Source: Basidiobolus meristosporus CBS 931.73
Taxonomy: Eukaryota; Basidiobolomycota; Basidiobolomycetes; Basidiobolales; Basidiobolaceae
Direction: 5' to 3'
DNA: 64,000 nt
NCBI GenBank assembly: GCA_002104905.1
Contig: MCFE01000423.1
Location: forward strand, 1 to 64,000
The translations under genes and the position numbers were made by a program. This document shows, piece by piece, positions 56,641 to 64,000 of this stretch (positions are counted from its first letter, which is position 1; every line of letters begins with the position of its first letter). The notes under the pieces were generated by a model that saw nothing but the letters and a program-made list of their open reading frames with translations, made no database searches and was not told the origin of the DNA.

Positions 56641-56769
56641 TCTTTTGTTCTCCCCTTTGGGCAAACTCCCTTGCGCATATTATTTGTACCTATATAGACT
56701 AAAATCTCCTCTAAGAAACTTTGAATGTATCCCGTGTCTTCCTCTATCCTTGTCCTGATAATCGTTTAA

Positions 56770-57804
56770 TCACACTTTGGTCTCAGTGATGATCGGTGGA
56801 TCATCATGAAACGGTTTCAGATGGGCTGGCGCTACATTGCTGATTGTTTTATTATTCAGGGTGATGGTGTACTTTGGTCCGTGGTGCAAACTGATAACGG
56901 TGCATGGGCCAATCCATCGGGGTGTAAATCGTGGGCGGAACTTGAGGCCTGCAACGGTTTGGCTGTACCACACCTTATTGCCTGGTTTCCACTTTTGTCT
57001 CGTTAATTTCTCATTTTTGGGTGGAGGGGGAAGGTGCTTGTCAACATTTTCAAATACTTTTATGTATAGGTGGGCAATACAGTGTATCAACCTTTCTATA
57101 TAGTCGTTATGTGTCGTCAGGGGGACACCTTCCATCGTCAATCCAGCTTCCTCCCGCCACTTGGGTCTTTGTCCACATAGGATTTCATATGGGGAGAAAC
57201 CCGTCGTTTTATTTGGTGTGGTGCGCATTGCTAGGAGTGTCAGTGGGAGCAGCTTGGCCCATGATTGGGGAAGTTCCCAGTGAAGCTTCTCCAGTATGCA
57301 GCAACACGTCTGGTTCTTCCTCTTGGTTAATCCGTTAGTCTGGGGGTGATACGCGGCCGTGAAGACTTGTTTCACGCCCATCATTTTGCACAGGTGGGCC
57401 ACGGTGTTGTTCAGGAAGGAACCACCATTGTCGGACAGGAGTATCTGAGGATATCCGTGTCGGCAGATGAGGTGTTCTAGAATGAATTGGGCGGTTGTCT
57501 TCTGATCTTTATTGCGGACGGCTTGGGCTTCTACCCACTTTGAGAAATAATCGGTAGCAATTATTATGTATCGTTCTCCTTTCTTTGTTTTCATAAAGGG
57601 GCCAACAAAGTCAATCCCTACTCAGTGGAAGGGCAGGTCAACCAGTATTGGTGCGGTTGTCCCTATCTTCTGACTCCAGTTGAATCTTTTGCAAGTGGTG
57701 CATCTTCGTAACGTATTCGTAACGTCGGTCATCATTTTTCGCCAATAAAATGTTTTTCTTAACATCTTATATGTCATTAGGGGGTTAGCGTGTCCTAATG
57801 ACAT
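56770..57804 (-). pseudogene. Gypsy-2 integrase
   Basis: The zinc-binding part reads HANPLMTYKMLRKTFYW ... CTTCKRFNW (57622-57804). After a TGA at 57619-57621 comes the catalytic core (56770-57594). The core has IATDYFSKWVEAQ (first Asp), LLSDNGGSFLN (second Asp) and YHPQTNGLTKRKNQ. In the last, the DD35E glutamate is replaced by lysine (codon 57322-57324). A GPY-like module (PRWIGPCTVISLHHG) closes the protein. No chromodomain is seen. DNA joining should be abolished. Confidence 0.9.
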
Positions 57805-57882
57805 ATGTCTTTCTTGTATGATTTCTTCACGGGCTGCTAGTGGGGGTACCTTGGCTCTGGACTCTCCTTAGAGGAACCATAG

Positions 57883-58557
57883 TCAATTTTCTTGTACTTT
57901 GTACTGACACCATTTCCTTCGAAATTCTCTCTTCTGTTTGTTTGTAATGACGTGTTTGGGATACCTCCCTTTCTTTTTAAAGCAGATTATGTCCTCATAC
58001 TCATCACTGACACGTATTTGGCAAACGGGATAGCGACTGAGGAAGTCTGCGTCCTGGTGTTTCTTGCCAGCGCAGTGAATTATTTCAAAGTCGTATTGCT
58101 GTAGTCGTAGGGCCCAACGTGCTAGTTGGCTGGTAAAGTCTTTAGTTTTCATCAGCCAGACCAGTGCGCTGTGGTCCGTTACTATTGTGAATCGGCAACC
58201 ATGTATGTATGTATGGAATTGTTTAATTGAATAAACAACAGCCAGACATTCTATCTTGGTAACGGGGTAGTGGCGTTTGTGTTTGTTTAGCAAACGGCTC
58301 ACGTAACCAATCGGGTGGAATTTGCCAGGTTGGTGGTATTGTCCCAGTACGGCGCCTATACCGGTGAGGCTTCCATCACAGTTAATAAAAAATCTTGCAT
58401 CCCAATTGGGAAATTGTAACACTGGCGGTGACGTCAGGGAATGTTTCAGTTGATCGAATGCTCTCTTTTGAGGCTCCGACCATACAAAACACTGGCCCTT
58501 TCGCGTCAATTTGTATAGGGGGCTGCTATTGTCGCAAAGTTTTTGACAAAGCGGCAA
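57883..58557 (-). pseudogene. Gypsy-2 RNase H and RT end
   Basis: KRAFDQLKHSLTSPPVLQFP, RFFINCDGSLTGIGAVLGQY, AVVYSIKQFHTYIHGCRFTI and VTDHSALVWLMK are the RT connection and Ty3-type RNase H. Asp in FINCDGS, Glu in TKIECLAVV and Asp in VTDHSAL are catalytic. It is out of frame with the upstream RT because of a one-base deletion in a C run (58518-58522). Downstream, TGA and TAA separate it from integrase. Confidence 0.9.
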
Positions 58558-60608
58558 TAGTAGCCAGCTAATCCTAGGAATCCCAACACTGCATTAATGT
58601 CCTTTGGTGCAGGTGCATTTTGAACGGCTTTCAGGAGTGACGTAGATGGGTATATTCCATCTGCCAAGATCTTGTGGCCCAGGAACAACAATTTTGTATA
58701 CGGGAAATGGCACTTCTTGGGATGTAGTTTGAGTTGGTTCTCAAGGAGGGATGTCAGGACACGTTGCACGTCGTGTATATGTTCTTCTACATTGGGGGAA
58801 TATATTGTGATGTTGTCCAGATACACAAGGGCGCATTCCCATTGTAGATTTCCTAGCACCTTGTTGATCATCCTTTGGAACGTAGCGGGGGCATTGCACA
58901 AGCCAAAGGGTAGTTGGTTCCATTTGTATAATCCAAACGATGTTATAAAAGGGGTTTTGGGTCGATCTTCTGGGGCTACTTCTACTTGCCAATACCCGGA
59001 GATTAAGTCAAGAGAGCTAAAATATTTAGCTCCAATTAATCTGTCCAAGAGGCTGTCTATTTGCGGTAGCGGATACACGTCCTTCCGGGTGACGGCGTTC
59101 AATTTCCGGTAGTTGATGCAAAAGCGTCGCTTTCCGTCTTTCTTTGGGACTATCACTACGGGGGAAGCCCACGGAGACTGGCTTTCTGTAATGATGTCGT
59201 CTTTTAATAAAGTTTCAATTGTCTCTTTGATATAGTCTGCGTCAATTTTTGAATTCCTATAGGCTTTTTGCTTGATGGGGTATTTGTCGGCAAGGTGGAT
59301 TTGGTGATATACCCCAGGTATATGACCAATTACTTGGTTCTTAGAGAATATTCGGGCAAGCGGACGTATTCCTTCTAGGAATTTGTCTCGTAACGTAGGC
59401 GGTAGACCGGGGTCCACATCTAGCTCAGGGAGTTCTTCTTCTGGTTCTTTGTTTGGAGGTGGTCCTTGGTCATTTCCGTCAACTTCCTCTAAGTTTAACA
59501 ATGGCACTCCTCTAGGCAATGTCACCGTGTGTTGCCCGTTGTTAACCACTAAGCATTTCAGGCTTTGCGTTTCAAATTTCGGTGGTATCCATACTTTAGG
59601 GATCAAGATTCCTTCCAGTTGCTTGGATGCTTTTGCTGCGGTTATCATTCTTCCGCTTGTTGAATAAGCTATTGGTGTTTCTAATGAGATCACCGTCTCA
59701 CTGGCAGGTGGTATTTTTATCACCTTTTGTGTGATGATTGGAGACTGCAACAGTTTCACCTCTTTGATTGTCACACTGTTGCTACTCGCCTCGCTCTCAT
59801 TGGTGATATGAATCAGTGGGATACTGTTGGTATCCCACCTGAGTTCAGATGCACTGTAAAGTATATCCATCTTATGTTGGATAAACCAACTCTCGCCAAT
59901 GAGTAAGTCGTTGGCTGCGACGGGTAGGACCACAACATCTTGGCATATTATCAAGTTGCCTAGCCAAATGGGGCAATTAGGCACCACACCTACCATTGTA
60001 TCCAGTTGGTCATTTGCTAGCCGTACTCAAATGGTGTCGTCGGGGACTATGTTTAGTTTTAGACGTTTCGCTAATGACTCTGACATGATCAACGTAGAGG
60101 ATCCTGTGTCAATAAGGGCAAGAATCTCCTTATTCTCTATATGTACCTTTACGTATGTACCTTTATTTGGTTTTTGCAGGACCGTCTGGTTGACATGGAG
60201 GGTTGTTATCTCCTTCAATCCCTCTATCAGTTCCTTGACTAGAGCCGGGGCCAGTCCCAGTAAATTGGTTATTGGGAGGGTTGCCTTGGTTTGCTCTAGT
60301 ACCTTCATTATGGGGAATAGGCCATGGGAAGACGTGCTAGCGTTCTTTGTTTGCTTTAACACTTCTTCCCAAGGTTCATTCCGTACTTCTTCACCTAATT
60401 CCGCGCTCTTTCCTTTTGACGGAACCTCTACAACAGGTTCCTTTGCCTCCTCTCTAGAAGCATCATGTTGATGCTTCTTCTTCCGCACTTCAATTATCCT
60501 GACTGGAGGGCTTAGATTGACTGAGTCCTGTTGGCCTCCTGGCAAGGGACTCTGTCTTTTGACGCCTTCTTCTCTTTTGTGTCCAGTACGGCTTCTCTTC
60601 CGTACCAT
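58506..60608 (-). pseudogene. Gypsy-2 protease and reverse transcriptase
   Basis: One frame with a single TGA at 60027-60029. Protease: ILALIDTGSSTLIMSESLA (active-site Asp-Thr-Gly). RT (from 59996): RNSKIDADYIKETIETLLKD, ESQSPWASPVVIVPKKDGKR, CINYRKLNAVT, YFSSLDLISGYWQVEV, LPFGLCNAPATFQRMIN and CALVYLDNITIYS. The last is the catalytic box YLDN, where most gypsy elements have Y(V/L)DD; the second Asp is Asn. This is a further likely loss of polymerase activity. The RT frame stops after a one-base deletion at 58518-58522. Confidence 0.9.
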
Positions 60609-61400
60609 TTTTCACATTCATGGGCCCGGTGACCTACTTCTCCACACATATAACACGGATACTGTCATTGCGGTCGTTCCATCTGTAAGGTCAGGACTTG
60701 AACCTGGGCCTTTAGATCTACAACAGCTTCCCAGAGTTTATCACCTTCTTTGGGGACTTCTTGGACATTGTTGATTGAGAGTTCTTGGACCTTTCGCCGT
60801 AATTCCTCTAACTCACGGTCTTTTGGGGAGGCGACTTTTCCTTTCTTACGGGGGATCCCTGTCCTTTGATCATTTGTATCACTATAGGGTAGCCCCCATA
60901 GCAAGATGACCCCTCGTACTTGTTTGACCAACTCTTGCAATGTTTTACATCCCTGTTGTTCTTTGGACGCCCTACGTCCTATTTCGTTGTCTAAGCCCAT
61001 GATGTAATACCTCAGGAGCTGTTGTTTGGCGATTTTGTCCTTTGGGAGACAATGAACTTGTTGGAGAAACAGTTCAGTGTAGGCTTCATAGCTTTCACTG
61101 CTTTTCTTCTGCAAGGGCAGTAGAAGGGCTTTGTAGTGGTATCCTTTGGCATATAGAAAGCGTGTCTTGTAGGCTTCTTCTAGTGCATCCCAGTCATCTT
61201 TGACTGCGTCTTCCAACCCATAATGCCATCACCATGCTGACCCTTCCATATGTCTTGCAAACTCTCTTACTTTCTTATTGTCGTCCCATCCTGCATCAAC
61301 CGCAACTCTCTCAAACTTATTGAACCACTCAAGGGCTTTCTCACTCTTTCCCTTGTATGTTTTTAGTTTGATTGTAGTAGTCATTACCTCACTTGTGCTT
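60609..61400 (-). pseudogene. Gypsy-2 gag
   Basis: Starts near 61380 just after the primer site (KTYKGKSEKALEWFNKFERV). The Retrotrans_gag core reads AYKTRFLYAKGYHYKALLLP and LPKDKIAKQQLLRYYIMG, followed by a Lys/Glu-rich coiled coil (RELEELRRKVQELSINN). The knuckle CYMCGEVGHRAHEC lies at about 60615-60655. In-frame TGA at 61229-61231 and 60665-60667. The protease frame follows at -1. Confidence 0.85.
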
Positions 61401-61425
61401 ATTTCCACAGAGACGGCACCAAATA

Positions 61426-61811
61426 TGTGGGTTATTACTGACTGTACTTGGTGAGTGGGAGAGCTTGTAGGTCAAGTCAGTACCACTTAGTTCAGAATAG
61501 CTTCCAATAGAAGGTAGCAAGGTAATAAAGACTTCCGTTTATTTTGTCCAAATCTTGTTGTTCTTCCTGGTTCAATTGGGTAGATATATATATCACTTGG
61601 GGGGCTTAGACAATAGACAATGTGTTATAAAATAGGGGTGTGAACACCCTCCTGTTATGGTAAGTGTTCTAACTAGATAAGGGCAGGGATAGGAGGGGAG
61701 GATGCGTGGGGGAATCATAGGGAGGGTACTGGAGGACTTCGGGTAGGACTCTGGAGGGAACTCTTGGGAGAACTCTTGGGCAAAGAGTGGGTACTACATT
61801 GAGTACTCACA
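61426..61811 (-). repeat. Gypsy-2 5' LTR
   Basis: 386 bp, sense end ATAACCCACA followed by the primer site on the minus strand. Its right edge touches the CAGTG duplication at 61812. Confidence 0.9.
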
Positions 61812-61816
61812 CAGTG

Positions 61817-62065
61817 TGACAATCAAAGAGGTGAAACCACCACAGTCTCCAATCATCACACAAAAGGTGACAAATACCACCAGCCAGTGAGATGGCAATT
61901 GCATTAGAGACACCAATAGCTTATTTGACAAGTGAAAGAATGTTAATTGCAACAAATGTATCCAAGCAACTGGAAGGAATCTCAATCCCTAAAGTATGGA
62001 TACCACCAGAATTTGGAACGCAAAGTCTGAGGTGCTTAGTGGCTAACAATGGGTGACACATGGTG
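61817..62065 (+). pseudogene. Gypsy-2 old copy: protease-RT linker
   Basis: Resumes the old element after the young insertion: VTIKEVKPPQSPIITQKV and further motifs match the young copy at 59550-59790. Homology ends at 62065. Confidence 0.8.
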
Positions 62066-62790
62066 TGGTAGTATATATGTTCAAGGAAGAGATACATCCA
62101 ACACTTCTCAATTGTTTTGTGTGTGGGGTGTTCACTGGGTGCAATAATCTTTGGCAAAAGCTTGCTAGGAATACTTGGGCTCTGTCTCTAATCTTATGTG
62201 ATGGGGAATAAAGCCACAAGCTTGTTAAGGGAAAACTATTGAGCTACAATCCCCAACTTAGTTGGTTTCTTAACAAAAGTATGTCCTGGGTTCAGCGTTG
62301 TGGTGGTGTAGAGGTACTCCTGGGAGAAGCTACACAACTCAAGGTGTGTGAGGTGTCTGATGGGTGCAATAACCTCTGTGTCCAAGCTGCTGGTGTCTTT
62401 GTCAATATGCCACTGGTAAAAGCTCCTGCTTCTCTAGCTTCCTAGGTGCTCCAAGTGTCTCCAAAGGCCTCTGTGTGTCTTGTGCACTACCCTGAAAAGC
62501 TCCTTGATTGCAGGTCTGAGATGTACTGTTGAAGGCAGGTGCAGTGATCAACTGCTAATCAATAAGGTAGAAGTGTTACTGATAGAAGGGATGATTTATT
62601 GATGAGGGATTGCTTTCCTTTAAATACTTTTCCTGATTGCCAAGTGATTACTAATGACAAGGTTCTAGAAGATTCTAGGTATCAGTGGAATTCTTGATGA
62701 CATTACTGATATACTGATAACCTAAACATATACTAATTGATTTGACTAAAAACTGATCTAACTTAAACATTCAAGCAGCAGATCATAACA
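62066..62790 (-). repeat. LTR-like insertion in old Gypsy-2 copy
   Basis: The right end (about 62695-62790) is the reverse complement of the start of the Gypsy-1 LTRs (ends GCAGATCATAACA). The left part differs from them. The exact left border (TGG at 62066 or TGTTC at 62078) is unclear and no 5-bp duplication is evident. About 0.9 kb of RT is missing from the host element at this point. Confidence 0.55.
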
Positions 62791-64000
62791 TACCCATCTA
62801 ATTTACTCCTAAAAGCTGCTCAAGATACACCCACACCAAAGGATATAAATGCAATGTTGGGATTCCTTAGATTGACTGGCTACTATTGCTGCATTGTCAA
62901 AAACTTTGTGATGATAGCAGCCCCCCTATACATATTGACACAAAAAGGCCAGTGTTTTGTGTCATTGGAGCCTCAAATTAATGCATTTGATCAGCTGATA
63001 CATTCCTTGATGTCACTACCAGCGTTACATTTTCCCATTTGAGATATGAGATTTTGTACTAACTGTGGTGGAAGTCTCACTGATACAGGCACCATACTGG
63101 GACAATACCACCAGCCTGGCAAATTCCACCCAATTGGCTATGTGAGTCATTTGTTAAGCAAATACAATTGTCACTACCTGTCACCAAGATAGCATATCTG
63201 GCTGTTGTTTATTCAATTAAACAACTCTATGCATACATACAGGGTCAGTAATTCATGATAGTAGCAGACCACAGATCACTGGTCTGGCTGATGAAAACTA
63301 AACACCTTTACCAGTTGACTAGCACATTGGGCCCTCTGACTACAAGAATACAACTTCAAAATAACTCATTGCACTGGAAAGAAACACCAGGATGCAGACT
63401 TCCTCAGTTGCTATCCTGTTTGCCAAGTACACATCAGCAATGACTGCAAGGATGTAATCTGCTTCAAAAGAAGGGGGAAGTACCCTAAACATGTTGCTAC
63501 AAACAAGCTGAGCAGAGACTTTTGAAGAAAATGGTGTCAGTTAAAAGTACCAGAATATCAATTATGGTTCCTCCAAGGACAGTTCAGAGCTGAGGTACCA
63601 CTGGTAACAGCCTGCAAAGAAATCACACAAGAAAGACATATGTCATTAGGACATGCTAACCCCCTAACAACAAATAAGATGTTAAGAAAGATGTTTATTG
63701 GAAAAAATTGATGACTGACATCACATATACATTACAAAGATGCTCCACCTGCAAAAGATTTAACTGGAGACAGAAGATAGGAACAACTGCACCAGTACTG
63801 GTTGACCTACCCTTCCACCAGGTAGGAATTGACTTTTTTGGCCCCTTTATGAAAGCAAAGAAAGGAGAACAATACACAACAATTGCTACCATCATTTCTC
63901 AAAGTAGGTAGAAGCCCAAGCTGTCCAAAATAAAGATCAGAAGACAACCACACAATTCTTTCCAGAACAACTGATCTACCAGCACAGACATCCTCTGATA
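62791..64000 (+). pseudogene. Gypsy-2 old copy: RT end, RNase H, integrase start (runs off window)
   Basis: DINAMLGFLRLTGYYC and APLYILTQKGQCFVSLEPQI show the RT/RNase H junction in frame, with six C at 62921-62926 where the young copy has five. RNase H (SLVWLMKTKH) and the integrase zinc region (RCSTCKRFNWRQKIGTTAPV) follow, then FHQVGIDFFGPFMKAKKGEQ. Several stops. It continues beyond the window. Confidence 0.85.

Larger units (their letters stand above)
55041..61811 (-). mobile_element. Gypsy-2 young copy, nearly complete Ty3/gypsy retrotransposon
   Basis: 6771 bp, two LTRs in the same orientation (55041-55426 and 61426-61811), 5-bp duplications CAGTG (55036-55040, 61812-61816). Sense is minus: 5' LTR at right, primer site TGGTGCCGTCTCTG next to it, then gag, protease, RT, RNase H, integrase, a third frame and the 3' LTR. 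Gag to pol is a -1 frame arrangement. The LTRs are almost identical. The coding part has several TGA stops, one TAA, one single-base frameshift and a lost integrase catalytic residue, so the copy is defective. Confidence 0.93.

Noticed and set aside
55041-56700. Third Gypsy-2 frame as an envelope gene
   Set aside because: No signal peptide, furin-like site or membrane span could be seen; position alone is not enough.
20889-64000. tRNA or rRNA genes
   Set aside because: No cloverleaf with A and B boxes or rRNA core was recognised; tRNA-like matches are retroelement primer sites.

Overview
This is a window of a fungal nuclear genome. The genes have short introns (about 45-90 bp) with GT..AG borders and CTAAC/CTGAC-like branch points. 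Several products are typical of fungi: a large-subunit catalase, a TRP/Flc-type channel, the ribosome factor Alb1 and a GPI-anchored secreted protein. The phylum cannot be settled from sequence alone; a filamentous basidiomycete or an early-diverging (Mucoromycota-like) fungus both fit. The frequent CpG to TpG/CpA decay in repeats points to CpG methylation or a RIP-like process.

Layout. Positions 1 to about 18.9 kb are compact and gene-rich: a partial PAF-acetylhydrolase-like gene (-), a large-subunit catalase (+), a TRP-like channel (+), a DUF1647 type II membrane protein (-), an RFWD3-like RING-WD40 protein (-), RNA polymerase III subunit RPC4 (-), complex I subunit NDUFS4 (-), proteasome assembly chaperone PSMG3 (-), RNase H2 subunit B (+), 3-hydroxyanthranilate dioxygenase (-), Alb1 (+) and a GPI-anchored protein (-). 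These are unrelated housekeeping genes. Two pairs (PSMG3/RNase H2B and BNA1/ALB1) share short divergent promoters. From 18.9 to 20.9 kb I recognise no gene.

From about 20.9 kb to the end the window is a nested stack of transposable elements, mostly AT-rich and CpG-poor. It holds: (i) Copia LTR elements with a primer site complementary to the anticodon arm of initiator tRNA-Met; (ii) four copies of one PIF/Harbinger-like DNA transposon (two young at 24100-27502 and 45152-48568, two decayed), each with a DDE transposase and a divergent second gene; (iii) two fold-back MITEs sharing its termini and 3-bp target duplications; (iv) decayed copies of a Tnp2/CACTA-like transposon; (v) two Ty3/gypsy families. 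The second gypsy family has a nearly complete 6.77-kb copy at 55041-61811, inserted in reverse orientation into an older copy of itself and flanked by CAGTG duplications. It carries an extra 389-codon reading frame after integrase.

I found no defence, biosynthetic or CRISPR-like system. The most unusual material is the second Harbinger protein, the third gypsy reading frame, the fold-back MITEs and the clear order of nested insertions. Almost all inactivating changes in the young copies can be read as decay of CpG dinucleotides.
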